62,329 nucleotides of DNA from Chloroflexota bacterium (GTDB lineage Bacteria; Chloroflexota; Anaerolineae; B4-G1). The stretch lies in the NCBI GenBank assembly GCA_024232355.1, contig JAAEPW010000810.1, forward strand, positions 1 through 62,329, read 5' to 3'. The position numbers were made by a program, and so were the translations under genes. This document shows, in pieces, positions 18,893 to 27,954 of the stretch. The notes under the pieces were generated by a model. It searched no databases and was not told where the DNA came from. It saw only the letters and a list, made by a program, of their open reading frames with translations. Positions within the stretch are counted from its first letter, which is position 1; every line of letters begins with the position of its first letter.

Positions 18893-18929
18893 AAGCGGGT
18901 TGTGAGCACAATAGGCTCACAACCCGCTT
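18893..18929. terminator. Perfect 15-bp hairpin terminator
   Basis: AAGCGGGTTGTGAGC (18893-18907) and GCTCACAACCCGCTT (18915-18929) pair perfectly around a 7-base loop. It sits just past the end of the sugar-binding protein gene, on the minus strand, and likely ends the importer operon before the glycosyltransferase. There is no long T-run on the minus side. Confidence 0.7.
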
Positions 18930-18970
18930 TCTGTTCCGGCAAATCTAGCGATTTACCGTTTAGTCACAAA

Positions 18971-20461
18971 CTAGGGTGCAGATTCTTCCAGATACTCGTT
19001 GCACAACTCAACAGTCATATCAAGCTGCGATTGAGCATCCTCACCACCCAGCACAGCGATGACCATCTCGGAGATACCAGAACGGCACTCATCGTAGCCG
19101 GTCACCGGCGACTCGATGCCATAGCCCATTGCCATAAAGGTGTAAGCCTTTTCATGCTTTGGGTTCTCGGCAAAATAGTCGGCCATCAGGTCAACCGCTC
19201 CCTGACGAGTGGCAAAGTAACCGGTGCCACTGGACCACATCGCTTGCTGTTCGGCTTCGCTCATCCACTTGATGAACAACCAGGCTGCCAACTGCTGCTC
19301 AGGAGTGCTGACAAAGATGGATTGGCTCGCGCCGTAGATGTTCAGCCGTGGCGCATCGGTGCTGTGTGGTGGCGGGTTGACGCTCCAACCAAAGCCCGCG
19401 CCCTCGTCCACCGCGCCCCCGTAGTAGGGCAGGCCAGAGATAGAGCCAATGGTAAAGAGCGAGCGGCCCGCACCAAAGTCACTCTGGTCACCATAGCGCT
19501 CTGTTACCTCTGCAGCGCATCCCTGTTCCACCAGGTCCATCAAGAAAGTCAGTGCATCCAGGCCTTCTGGACCGTTAAAGATGTAGCCGGTGCCACTATC
19601 GTTGATAATGTTGCCACCCCGGCTGAAAGACCAGGTGGCGAACCGGGAGGCATCGATGGAATACACATAGCCGTAGCCAGGCGTAGGATCCGTAGCACCA
19701 GAGAATGGGTTTGCAGCAGCTGCGCACGACATCTCTGCGAACTCTTCCCAGGTCTCTGGCGGGCCGGTGTAGCCTAACTCGGTCAGCCAATCCTCGTTAT
19801 AGTACATGACTTCCATGGACTTGTAGGGAGGCGCACCATAGCGGGCCTCGAACTGTGGCAAAAAGTCGGCGCCCAGCGCGACGGGGAAAAAGTCGCTTAG
19901 TTCTTCTTCCGTGTAACCCCACTCTTCACTGTCATAGTAGTGGTCCAACGCGACCAATACGCCTTGTGTGGCGTACGTGGCGGCCTGGTTCTGGTAGGCT
20001 ACTGCCATTTCGGGAAGCTGTGCATCCCCAGCCGGAATGCCGGCGACGACCTTTTGATACAGATCGGTGTATCCACCTTGGGTCTCGCCCTGGACGGTGA
20101 TGCCCCACTCATTGGTGCGGTTGAACTCGTCGATCATGCTCAACATGAGCTCCTCGCGGGATCGGGTGTGCTGGTACCAGTAGACGACCGTCTGGCCACT
20201 GGGGTCCAGGTTTTCGATTTCGCCATAGATGTCCACGTCATAGTCCAGCGGTACGGGGGTCGGCTCTGGCGGTGCCTCTGTTGGCTCTGGCGGTGCCTCT
20301 GTCGGCTCCTCGGCCGGTTCTTCGGCTGGTTCTTCGGCCGGTTCTTCGGCTGGTTCTTCCACTGGCACTTCTGTCGGGTCAGCGGCTGGCTGACACGCCG
20401 CCACGAGCGGGAGAACCAAGGTCAGTACGACCAGCAAAGCAATTAATTTTCGCATTTTCAT
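18971..20461 (-). CDS. ABC sugar transporter, substrate-binding lipoprotein
   Basis: This 496-residue extracellular solute-binding protein is of family 1 (maltose-type). A lipoprotein signal peptide ends in LVAAC (Cys about residue 23). A low-complexity linker of PAEE repeats spaces the domain from the membrane. The mature part has TVVYWYQHTRSREELMLSMI and the GGYTDLYQKVVAGIPAGD region typical of the N-lobe, and SPEQQLAAWLFIKWMS-like sequence (TPEQQLAAWLFIKWMSEAEQ). GGAGGAG lies upstream of the ATG. Two permease genes lie upstream in the same operon order (permeases first), but no ATPase, so a shared ATPase encoded elsewhere is expected. Confidence 0.92.
   Translation of the reverse strand: MKMRKLIALLVVLTLVLPLVAACQPAADPTEVPVEEPAEEPAEEPAEEPAEEPTEAPPEPTEAPPEPTPVPLDYDVDIYGEIENLDPSGQTVVYWYQHTRSREELMLSMIDEFNRTNEWGITVQGETQGGYTDLYQKVVAGIPAGDAQLPEMAVAYQNQAATYATQGVLVALDHYYDSEEWGYTEEELSDFFPVALGADFLPQFEARYGAPPYKSMEVMYYNEDWLTELGYTGPPETWEEFAEMSCAAAANPFSGATDPTPGYGYVYSIDASRFATWSFSRGGNIINDSGTGYIFNGPEGLDALTFLMDLVEQGCAAEVTERYGDQSDFGAGRSLFTIGSISGLPYYGGAVDEGAGFGWSVNPPPHSTDAPRLNIYGASQSIFVSTPEQQLAAWLFIKWMSEAEQQAMWSSGTGYFATRQGAVDLMADYFAENPKHEKAYTFMAMGYGIESPVTGYDECRSGISEMVIAVLGGEDAQSQLDMTVELCNEYLEESAP
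20299..20360. repeat. In-gene tandem repeat coding for PAEE units
   Basis: A run of about five 12-base units (GGTTCTTCGGCC/T on the + strand) codes for repeated Glu-Glu-Pro-Ala in the linker of the binding lipoprotein. Such repeats change length by slippage, so the linker length may differ between strains. Confidence 0.7.
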
Positions 20462-20580
20462 TATTTTTCTCCTCCTAGAGATAGATTTAGTTACTCGGTC
20501 AATTCGTAAACTCGTTAATTTGTTATATTTCTCTTCACATCACCACCTTTCGTCGTGTTTCACATATCACGTTTTATGTT

Positions 20581-21906
20581 TTATCCTTTCAGTCCAGTCG
20601 TCGCAATCCCCTCTGTAAATTGTTTCTGGGTAAAGAAATACAGCACCAGGATGGGAATGGTCGTGATCACCGAGCCAGCCATAATCAATTGGGTCTCAGC
20701 CCCTGCTTCAGTGATGAAACTGGCTAACCCGGCGGTGATGGGACGCCAATCATTGGTATTGGTGACGATCAAGGGCCATTGCAGCGAGTTCCAGGCCCAG
20801 ATACCGTTGAGGATGATCACCGTCATCAATGGCGCTTTTGAGATGGGCATTACGATCTGTGTTAAAAAGCGAAGATGTCCACTGCCGTCAATCAGTGCGG
20901 CATCAAATAATTCATTGGGAATTTGGGCAAAGAACTGTCTCATCAAAAAAACGGTAAAGGTGTTGACCATAAAGGGTATCGTCAGTGCAGTCCAGTTATT
21001 GTACCACATATTGGCCTCACCAAATGTTTCTAGGAACAATGCCTCCAGTTCAACGATGATTAGATAGTTGGGAATCATCACTACTGTCCACGGGATCATG
21101 TAGGTTGCCAAGTAGCATGCGAACAAAATATTCTTGCCCGGAAACTCCATACGAGCAAAGGCATAGGCTGCCAATATCCCTGTCACTACTACGCCCACGA
21201 TGGTCAAAAGCGCGGTCCGGATACTGTTCCACGTAAAAACGGCAAAGTTGGCCTGTTTCCAGGCATTGATATAGTTGCCAAAAAACATATACCCCGTGTT
21301 CCACCCTTGCTTCACCACGAGTTGGGCTGGTCTGCTCTCCACTACTCTAAAGTGTGGCCCCCATCGACCCCGATCAGCGCCTTCGTAATTTGGCCCCCCC
21401 CATTGCTTAAAGTCGAGGCGCGTGGAAAACTGCTCGACGATGCGTGCGTCAACAGTCAAGACGAACCGGTCATAATTTTGCATTCCATCGTCGGTGGTGT
21501 CCATTGCCAGAATTAGCACATTGAGGGGAAGCTCGATATCCTTTCTCTCAAGACGCTCAGCCACAAGTTGGGATACTTTGCTCACGACAATGGTGCCTTC
21601 CATATGAGGACTGAAGGATGCGGTTGACCCGCGCCATTCCCCCTCAGGCGGATGCAGATCTACCACGAGTTCTTGGTTCGACGGCAGATCGGTATAGGGA
21701 CGTGCCGTAAAGGCAACTGGCCAGAGCGATTTTTGGCTGTGTTCGCCATAAGTTTTGGACGCGGTGAGGAGCATCCACATAAAGGGAAATATCGCTACAA
21801 TAACACCCAAGGTAAGGGCCAGATACATCAAGGTCTGCGCAACACCTCCATGAACTTGATGTTCCTTTGCTTTACGCTTTGGTGTGGTCATCGTTGTGCT
21901 AGCCAT
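20581..21906 (-). CDS. Carbohydrate ABC permease (MalG-type) with inserted domain
   Basis: This inner-membrane permease has 441 residues where about 280 is usual. The EAA loop that contacts the ATPase reads FDAALIDGSGHLRFLTQIVMP. Between helix 1 (about 25-50) and the next helix (about 215) lies a segment of about 160 residues with few hydrophobic runs (from YGEHSQKSLWP to QGWNTGYMFFGN), which should lie outside the membrane near the binding protein. The first 8 bases overlap the end of the upstream permease gene. It ends with the usual FTEGIATTGLKG. Confidence 0.9.
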   Translation of the reverse strand: MASTTMTTPKRKAKEHQVHGGVAQTLMYLALTLGVIVAIFPFMWMLLTASKTYGEHSQKSLWPVAFTARPYTDLPSNQELVVDLHPPEGEWRGSTASFSPHMEGTIVVSKVSQLVAERLERKDIELPLNVLILAMDTTDDGMQNYDRFVLTVDARIVEQFSTRLDFKQWGGPNYEGADRGRWGPHFRVVESRPAQLVVKQGWNTGYMFFGNYINAWKQANFAVFTWNSIRTALLTIVGVVVTGILAAYAFARMEFPGKNILFACYLATYMIPWTVVMIPNYLIIVELEALFLETFGEANMWYNNWTALTIPFMVNTFTVFLMRQFFAQIPNELFDAALIDGSGHLRFLTQIVMPISKAPLMTVIILNGIWAWNSLQWPLIVTNTNDWRPITAGLASFITEAGAETQLIMAGSVITTIPILVLYFFTQKQFTEGIATTGLKG

Positions 21907-23104
21907 AGAATACCCGTCCTTCCGAAAAACGATTCTGAACCCAGCTTATGCTCAACATCACGCCGGTAAGGACAAAAGCCAACGCCGAGGCATAACCAAA
22001 ACGGTGTCCTGTCCAAAAATTCTTAAATATCAGAATGCTGGCCGTCATAGTGGTGCCCTGGGGGAATCCCAGTGGCCGGCCTGTGGTAATCACGTATATG
22101 TGATTAAAGGCTCGAAAGGTACCCAAAACTCCCATCATCAGCAAAAAATAAGTGGTTGGCGAGACGAGGGGAATCGTGACGTGGCGCAACAGTTCCCAAC
22201 GATTGGCACCATCTATCCTGGCCGCCTCGTACATCTCTCTCGGGACGTTCCCCAGCCCAGCCAGGTAGATGACGGTGTTGTATCCAACGTATGTCCAAAT
22301 GTTGTAGAAAATAATCACCACAAGTGCCATACTTGGTCCAGCCGCCCAATTAGGGATCTCTACGCCTAACCAATTGCCGATTACGGTGTTGATCCCTGCT
22401 GACTCGAATACCCACTGGGGCAAGCTTTCCTCAGCCACGCCGAGTGCGCTCAACGTCATATTGATGAACCCTCGACTGGGATCAAAAATCGTTCTCCACA
22501 CAGCGGCAGAGGCCACCGAGACGGTGACATAGGGCAAAAAGTAGAGGATGCGCCACATTGTCTTGCCGCGAATCTCTTGGAACAAGATATTCGCCAGGAG
22601 GAAAGAAAGAACGAGTTGAGGAGGTACTGTGCCCAGAGAGTAGAAACAAGTAATCAACAACGATTGGAACAGATCCTTATCGCCATTGACTAGCATGTCT
22701 GGAAACTGTAGCAGCAAGGCCAAGCCGCCGATGATCAACATCAGCGTGGCCGCGCCACGCACTAGCAGTCCCCTTCCTGATACTCCGGACTCGACGCTGC
22801 GCCATACCATCCAAGCCCCGGCCAGCAATCCTAACCCTCCCAGCACCCACAGGATGTCTAGGGGCGTTCCCAGCGCTTTCAGATAGTTTTCAAGTCCAAT
22901 GAAATCACCTTTCTGAATGCGCCATTTGTGCAAGCTGATATAGAGGGCATAAACTACGGGCAAGAGGTTAAAGACAAGTAGGAGCAGTGTTCCAGGAAAC
23001 AGGAAAAGGTATGCTTGTAAGGCCTCACGAATGCGGCGTCCACGACGTCCATCAAAAAGGCCAGAACGGGAAACAGGTGTCACGGATTGTTCGATGGTGA
23101 CCAT
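21899..23104 (-). CDS. Carbohydrate ABC permease (MalF-type) with extra helices
   Basis: This 401-residue permease has an EAA loop in MYEAARIDGANRWELLRHVTIP. After the first helix and the HKWRIQKGDFIGLENYLKAL motif, two additional hydrophobic segments (VLGGLGLLAGAWMVW and GAATLMLIIGGLALLL) are inserted before the core resumes at FQSLLITCFYSLGTVPPQLV. It is the first gene of the importer operon and is translationally coupled to the MalG-type permease. Substrate is unknown; the set fits an oligo- or monosaccharide importer. Confidence 0.9.
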   Translation of the reverse strand: MVTIEQSVTPVSRSGLFDGRRGRRIREALQAYLFLFPGTLLLLVFNLLPVVYALYISLHKWRIQKGDFIGLENYLKALGTPLDILWVLGGLGLLAGAWMVWRSVESGVSGRGLLVRGAATLMLIIGGLALLLQFPDMLVNGDKDLFQSLLITCFYSLGTVPPQLVLSFLLANILFQEIRGKTMWRILYFLPYVTVSVASAAVWRTIFDPSRGFINMTLSALGVAEESLPQWVFESAGINTVIGNWLGVEIPNWAAGPSMALVVIIFYNIWTYVGYNTVIYLAGLGNVPREMYEAARIDGANRWELLRHVTIPLVSPTTYFLLMMGVLGTFRAFNHIYVITTGRPLGFPQGTTMTASILIFKNFWTGHRFGYASALAFVLTGVMLSISWVQNRFSEGRVFYG

Positions 23105-23280
23105 ACTCTCCTTTCGCTATAAGGGAATTTGTCACTAATGGTGAGGATTATAGAACAAAGGGAGAGGACTGTCAAGCAAGTAAACTTGATGAGAGTTTGC
23201 GCTAATTTCATAAACGCTTGATTTTTAGGTAGATGACGTGTTCGAGAACGGACGTGACTGACCTATTTCGCCGCAAAGAA

Positions 23281-23309
23281 AACAGGCCGGGCATTACGCC
23301 CGGCCTGTT
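23281..23309 (-). terminator. Terminator downstream of lepB
   Basis: AACAGGCCGGGC (23281-23292) and GCCCGGCCTGTT (23298-23309) form a 12-bp perfect stem with a 5-base loop. Read on the minus strand, the stem is followed by TTCTTTG. It lies 16 bases after the lepB stop, so it ends the rpsO-pnp-lepB unit. Confidence 0.8.
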
Positions 23310-23324
23310 GGCGTTGTTGTCTTT

Positions 23325-23936
23325 CTACTCGATAAAGCCGATGTATTCCTGAGGCCAGTATGAGAACCAAGCACGTCCCACGATGTGTTCAATGGGCACT
23401 GGTCCAAAACTGCGCGAGTCGTTGGAAGCACCGCGATTGTCGCCCAGAACAAAGACATGCAATGGAGGAATCGTGTGTGGACCGTAATTCCCTCCACCCT
23501 GATTAACCGTCCATGGCTCATCGATCTTTTCGCCCTCGACGAACAGGCTGCCCCTGCGTACCTCAATGACTTCTCCCGGTAGTCCCACTACGCGTTTGAT
23601 CAACATTTCGGATTGTTCCGGCATATCGATTACGACAATGTCGCCGCGTCGTGGGCCGTGGAAAAAACGATAAGTCACTTTTTCCACCACCACCCGTTGG
23701 GTAGTGTGCAGATTCGGTTCCATACTCTGGCCCAATACCTGAGTGGCTTGAGCCAAAAAGAGGTTAATAATCAGAGCAATGACAACTGCGGGGATGACCG
23801 TCTCGGCTATCTCTCGCAGTAGCCACCACAATGCCCGAAACCTAGGTCCACGAGGTTCCTCTTTGATTTCAGGCTCTATGATTGGCTCTTCTGGACGTTC
23901 GTCGTCTGCCAGGAGTTGATGATCTATAGGTTGCAC
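23325..23936 (-). CDS. lepB: Signal peptidase I
   Basis: Signal peptidase I (203 residues from the start chosen here) removes signal peptides from exported proteins. A single anchor helix (VIPAVVIALIINLFLA) is followed by GQSMEPNL with the catalytic Ser, LIKRVVGLPGE with the catalytic Lys, and GDNRGASNDSRSFGPV (box E). The frame is open to 24011, but this would overlap pnp by 59 bases. The GTG at 23936 has GAGGG seven bases upstream and starts 16 bases after the pnp stop. Confidence 0.93.
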   Translation of the reverse strand: MQPIDHQLLADDERPEEPIIEPEIKEEPRGPRFRALWWLLREIAETVIPAVVIALIINLFLAQATQVLGQSMEPNLHTTQRVVVEKVTYRFFHGPRRGDIVVIDMPEQSEMLIKRVVGLPGEVIEVRRGSLFVEGEKIDEPWTVNQGGGNYGPHTIPPLHVFVLGDNRGASNDSRSFGPVPIEHIVGRAWFSYWPQEYIGFIE

Positions 23937-23952
23937 AGTGATCCCTCGATGT

Positions 23953-26127
23953 CTAACGTCGGCGAGGCGGGCGACGTCCTCTGTTGCCACCCCCCTTATT
24001 GCTCCGTCCACTACTCGGTCTGTCGGCTGCTTGTGCTTCTTCTAGCGTCCATCCCTCCAACACGGCTCTACGTGAGAGGCGAATCTTGCCTTCGGGGCTG
24101 ACGTCGGTTACCATGACCATAATCTCGTCACCAACCTTTGCCACGTCTTGCACTGTGTTGACGCGATAGTCGGCCAATTGTGAGATATGGACCAACCCAT
24201 CAGTGCCAGGTAAAATCTCGACGAACGCACCAAAGTCGGTGATGCGCACCACGCGACCGGTATAGATGTGACCCAGTTCGGCATCTTCGGTCAGTGCTTC
24301 GATCATTTGTTGTGCTTTCTTTGCAGCGGGACCGCTGGTTGAGGCAATGTAGATGGTCCCGTCGTCCTCGATGTCAATACGCACGTCACATTCATCCTGG
24401 AGAGCGCGTACCGTCTTGCCACCCGACCCAATGACGGCTCCCAGCTTGTCGGGGTGCACCTGTACAATGGTCATTCGTGGCGCGTAGGGCGACATTTCAG
24501 CTCTCGGCTCGGAAATGGTCGCTTCCATCATGTCGAGGATCTGCAAACGTCCCTGGAGAGCTTGTTCTAACGCTTCTTCCAGTATGTCGTAGGAGAGGCC
24601 CGCAATCTTGATATCCATCTGCAAGGCCGTAATTCCCTCGCGCGTTCCAGCGACCTTAAAGTCCATATCGCCGATGTGATCCTCTAGTCCCTGGATGTCG
24701 GTCAAAACCTGATAACGATCACCTTCCATCATCAAGCCCATCGCGATGCCCGCGACCGGGGCCTTGATAGGCACACCGGCGTCCATTAACGACAGCGTGC
24801 TGCCGCATACACTTGCCATCGAAGTTGAGCCGTTGGAGCTAAGCGCCTCACTGACGATGCGCAAGGTGTAGGCAAAACCACCGTTGTCTGGGATTACGGG
24901 GAGTAGCGCTCGTTCGGCCAGCGCACCGTGACCAATCTCACGTCGCTTGGGGCCACGCATAAACCGCGCTTCGCCTGTCGAGTAGGGGGGAAAGTTATAG
25001 TGGTGGATGTATCGTTTGGTTTCCTCTGGTGAGAGGTCATCTAGCATCTGCTCTTCCCGAGGTGTGCCCAGGGTAGCGACAGAAAGTACCTGCGTTTCGC
25101 CACGGGTAAAGAGGCCAGAGCCATGCGTCCGTGGTAATAGTCCCACTTCGGCAGAAAGAGCACGAATGGTTCGCGTATCTCGCCCATCAGCACGGACACC
25201 TTCTTCAATGGTACGCCGGCGGATGATATCACGCTCCAGACCATCAAAGGCTCCTCTAATTGCGCTCCCTTCCCATTCCTCGCCCAGGTTTTCGATCAAC
25301 TCATCACGCAGGACCCGCAGTCGTCCATTAAAGTCTGCCTTACTCGTCGCGCCATAGATGGCTTCCGGCAGCCGATCACCCACTTGTTGGCGAACGATCT
25401 CGCCCAACTCGTCAGGCAATGAGTGAGAGGCATAGTCCCGTTTGGGTTTTCCCAAGGCCTCTTGCATCTCGCTTTGTATGCGAATCACATCCTGGATTGC
25501 TTCGTGAGCACAGCGGAGCGCTTTGACCATTACGGCCTCACTGACCTCATTTGCCCCAGCTTCGACCATTAGTATAGCGTCCGCCGTGCCAGCGATTCGT
25601 AGATCAAGCTCGCTTTGTTTCATCTGAGAGACAGTCGGCTCAACGATCAGTTCGTCGTCGATGTACCCTATGCGTGTGGCTCCCACTGGTCCCGCAAACG
25701 GAATGTCAGATACGGTCAACGCAGCCGAAGCTCCAATGATAGATAGAATATCGGCTTGGTGCTCTTCATCTTGCGACAAGGGCGTAATGACGATCTGCAC
25801 ATCATTGCGCAAGTCTTTGGGAAATAGAGGGCGGATGGGACGATCAGTCAGCCGCATTATGAGTATGCCTGACTCGGTGGGACGTCCCTCGCGACGAAAG
25901 AAAGAACCGGGGATACGGCCCGCCGCATAGAGCCGTTCCTCAAAGTCTACGGTGAGAGGAAAGAACCCAATCCCTTCACGGGTAGTACGTGACATTGTCG
26001 CCGTGACGAGTAACATTGTGTCACCACAGCGAATTGTGACCGCACCGCCTGCCTGCTGGGCCAGTTTACCGGTCTCGATGGTGACGACCTCGCTGCCCAA
26101 CTTGGTGGTAAATTTATGATTATTCAC
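23953..26127 (-). CDS. pnp: Polynucleotide phosphorylase
   Basis: This 724-residue 3'-5' phosphorolytic exoribonuclease degrades mRNA and can add tails. Two RNase PH domains are seen ([20 protein letters not shown] in the first; [17 protein letters not shown] and the [21 protein letters not shown] block in the second). A KH domain ([15 protein letters not shown]) and an S1 domain ([19 protein letters not shown]) follow. The tail is rich in Gly and Arg. The start is GTG (26127) with GGAGGT seven bases upstream, and that ribosome site is paired in a leader hairpin. It lies downstream of rpsO as in many bacteria. Confidence 0.97.
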   Translation of the reverse strand: MNNHKFTTKLGSEVVTIETGKLAQQAGGAVTIRCGDTMLLVTATMSRTTREGIGFFPLTVDFEERLYAAGRIPGSFFRREGRPTESGILIMRLTDRPIRPLFPKDLRNDVQIVITPLSQDEEHQADILSIIGASAALTVSDIPFAGPVGATRIGYIDDELIVEPTVSQMKQSELDLRIAGTADAILMVEAGANEVSEAVMVKALRCAHEAIQDVIRIQSEMQEALGKPKRDYASHSLPDELGEIVRQQVGDRLPEAIYGATSKADFNGRLRVLRDELIENLGEEWEGSAIRGAFDGLERDIIRRRTIEEGVRADGRDTRTIRALSAEVGLLPRTHGSGLFTRGETQVLSVATLGTPREEQMLDDLSPEETKRYIHHYNFPPYSTGEARFMRGPKRREIGHGALAERALLPVIPDNGGFAYTLRIVSEALSSNGSTSMASVCGSTLSLMDAGVPIKAPVAGIAMGLMMEGDRYQVLTDIQGLEDHIGDMDFKVAGTREGITALQMDIKIAGLSYDILEEALEQALQGRLQILDMMEATISEPRAEMSPYAPRMTIVQVHPDKLGAVIGSGGKTVRALQDECDVRIDIEDDGTIYIASTSGPAAKKAQQMIEALTEDAELGHIYTGRVVRITDFGAFVEILPGTDGLVHISQLADYRVNTVQDVAKVGDEIMVMVTDVSPEGKIRLSRRAVLEGWTLEEAQAADRPSSGRSNKGGGNRGRRPPRRR

Positions 26128-26134
26128 TTTTTAC

Positions 26135-26162
26135 ACCTCCGTGTATACGGCCGAGCGGAGGT
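26135..26162 (-). promoter_or_regulatory. pnp leader hairpin covering the ribosome site
   Basis: ACCTCCG (26135-26141) pairs with CGGAGGT (26156-26162). On the minus-strand mRNA this pairs the GGAGGT Shine-Dalgarno of pnp with an upstream ACCTCC. An alternative small hairpin inside (CCGT/ACGG around TATA) would compete with it. This suggests translational control of pnp. Confidence 0.5.
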
Positions 26163-26271
26163 CAGGGACTGGAGGATATCTCGTAACGATCTGTTCGTGG
26201 TCGGGCTACGAAACACTCTCCAATTCCTGGGCCTGCGCTGGCCTCAAATTGATTGTTTGACTTAAAATACA

Positions 26272-26316
26272 CTAAACGAGTAGATGGGCATTTTCTCCGC
26301 CACACCTACTCGTTTG
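26272..26316 (-). other. Inverted repeat between rpsO and pnp
   Basis: AAACGAGTAG and CTACTCGTTT lie about 22 bases apart in the rpsO-pnp spacer. In enterobacteria this spacer holds a terminator and an RNase processing site; the same is possible here but is inference. Confidence 0.45.
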
Positions 26317-26341
26317 ATTGACTTGCCTATCTAGCAATGTG

Positions 26342-26611
26342 TTACTTGCGCAGCCCAAGTCGCCGAATAATTTCTCTATAGCGTTCAGGGGCCTTGCGAC
26401 TGAGGTAGGTCAGATGGCGACGACGTTGGCCAACCATTCTGATCAGGCCACGTCGCGAGTGCTCATCGTGTCTATGTAACTTTAGATGCTCGGTTAATTG
26501 CTTGATCCGAGTAGTCAACATTGCGATCTGTACTTCCGGTGAGCCAGTGTCGCCGGTCGCGCGACCATACTCTTGGAAGATTGCTTCTTTTTCATTCTTG
26601 GTTAACGGCAC
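26342..26611 (-). CDS. rpsO: Ribosomal protein S15
   Basis: S15 (89 residues) binds 16S rRNA helices in the central domain of the 30S subunit. [40 protein letters not shown] and [20 protein letters not shown] are the conserved blocks. An ORF from an upstream Met gives 97 residues. The GTG at 26611 has GGAGG five bases before it and gives the family's standard length, so I prefer it. Confidence 0.97.
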   Translation of the reverse strand: MPLTKNEKEAIFQEYGRATGDTGSPEVQIAMLTTRIKQLTEHLKLHRHDEHSRRGLIRMVGQRRRHLTYLSRKAPERYREIIRRLGLRK

Positions 26612-26684
26612 TATTTCCTCCTTAAAACTGCACATAAGTACGAAGGGCTTTATGTATATTCACCCTCCTGATCTTGCGGGGCGT

Positions 26685-26713
26685 ATTCTACCACGATTCA
26701 CCCCCGCACGCAA
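26685..26713 (-). promoter_or_regulatory. Promoter of rpsO-pnp-lepB
   Basis: On the minus strand TTGCGT (complement of 26708-26713) and TAGAAT (complement of 26685-26690) are 17 bases apart, about 75 bases upstream of the rpsO start. The rest of the gap 26612-26953 shows only this and the divergent promoter below. Confidence 0.55.
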
Positions 26714-26858
26714 ATGACACCCCATTCAGGGTTGCAAAGCAGAACAAGAGTGGAAAATCAACTGGCGTATTTACCTCATCGGAATCCTGCCAGGAATGGC
26801 CATCAAGCCCAAGCAAGGCTTGTGAGATCAAGACTAGAGGTCCATTTTTCACTAAATG

Positions 26859-26886
26859 TTGACTTCTGGTGAGGATCGGCTATACT
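26859..26886 (+). promoter_or_regulatory. Promoter of the SH3-domain protein gene
   Basis: TTGACT (26859-26864) and TATACT (26881-26886) are separated by 16 bases and lie 68 bases before the ATG at 26954. GAGGAG lies just before the start codon. Confidence 0.65.
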
Positions 26887-26953
26887 AGCGCTCATTCGAA
26901 AGGAATTCTTGATTGCGTGGCTTTGCGCACAAGAGATTTAGAGGAGGGTTTTA

Positions 26954-27913
26954 ATGTATCAGGATTTATATCCCCGTCCCAGACAAAGCCGCACTATTTT
27001 GATCGTCGTGGGGTGGGTGATTGCAATAATAGTGGGTGTTGCGCTCATCTGGTATGGCTTTACGTCAGTCGTGGGAAATGGACGATCCGAAGATGCTACG
27101 GCAGTGACAAATTCACCTACACCGACGCAAATGGCAGTCTGGGCAACTGCTACCCCATTACCGCCAGCACCGGCGGCATCTCTAATCCCTCCAACGGATT
27201 CGCCAACGTCACCAACAGTCGCGCCCGAACAACCTACAGCGATACCGGCGTTGCCAACCGTAGCCAATGCATCCGCCGTGGTTGGCGCACAGGGTGTGAA
27301 CGTCCGTAGCGGGCCAGGAACTAACTTTGCGCGCTTGGGCTATCTCGACCCGGGTGCCCAGGTTGAGTTGATCGGTCGTTACAATGATTGGTGGCAGATC
27401 CGTTACAATGGTGCACCTGCTTGGGTATTTGGTGAACTGGTCACTCCTTCCAATGCAGATAACGTAGCCTCGGTGGCACCACCACCCTCACCGATCCCAC
27501 CGACCGCTGCCCCACCGACCGCTGTCCCACCAACCACTGTTCCGCCAACCGAGGTCCCGCCGGCTGACTTTCGAGGGCTTGAGGCAGCCGGATTCCAGGT
27601 AGAGGGTGCACCCGGTCCGTATAGCGCTGCTCACAAGATTTGGTTCAATATATGGATCAACAATACATCCAGTGCAATAGTGGAGTATGATGCACTAGGA
27701 GTATTTGTGGAAGAGACCAGCCAGTACCAAAAGAGCTATTTCTCTACGCCTCCTCACTATCCACACTTTGCAGCCGGTCAACGCTTTGCCCACCGTGATC
27801 ACATCAACCAGTTCACTCTGTCACCTGGCACATATCATCTGTGGTTGATGGTATGCTTTACAGACGGTTATTGTCCCAAGATGTTGGGGCCAACAGAAGT
27901 GATTGTTCAATAA
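26954..27913 (+). CDS. Membrane-anchored bacterial SH3-domain protein
   Basis: This 319-residue protein has an N-terminal membrane anchor (about 17-38), then a Pro/Thr-rich linker. A bacterial SH3 domain follows (about 105-165: VNVRSGPGTNFARLGYL, GAQVELIGRYNDWWQIRYNG). A second linker of PPTAxPPTAV repeats leads to a C-terminal domain of about 115 residues that I do not recognise (IWFNIWINNTSSAIVEYDAL, SPGTYHLWLMVCFTDGYCPK, with two Cys). SH3b domains bind cell-wall or glycan ligands. It stands alone with its own promoter. Confidence 0.8.
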   Translation: MYQDLYPRPRQSRTILIVVGWVIAIIVGVALIWYGFTSVVGNGRSEDATAVTNSPTPTQMAVWATATPLPPAPAASLIPPTDSPTSPTVAPEQPTAIPALPTVANASAVVGAQGVNVRSGPGTNFARLGYLDPGAQVELIGRYNDWWQIRYNGAPAWVFGELVTPSNADNVASVAPPPSPIPPTAAPPTAVPPTTVPPTEVPPADFRGLEAAGFQVEGAPGPYSAAHKIWFNIWINNTSSAIVEYDALGVFVEETSQYQKSYFSTPPHYPHFAAGQRFAHRDHINQFTLSPGTYHLWLMVCFTDGYCPKMLGPTEVIVQ

Positions 27914-27954
27914 CTCGATTGGGTAGAGCAAAGACAAACTGTTAACTAGGGTTA

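Noticed and set aside
18870..18920. Longer glycosyltransferase start
   Set aside because: The first codons lie in the perfect terminator hairpin 18893-18929.
20299..20360. CRISPR-like short repeats
   Set aside because: The 12-base repeats are contiguous without spacers and encode a protein linker. No CRISPR array was seen in the window.
25007..25357. 116-residue Ser/Arg-rich + strand frame
   Set aside because: Antisense shadow of pnp with composition typical of a reverse-complement frame.
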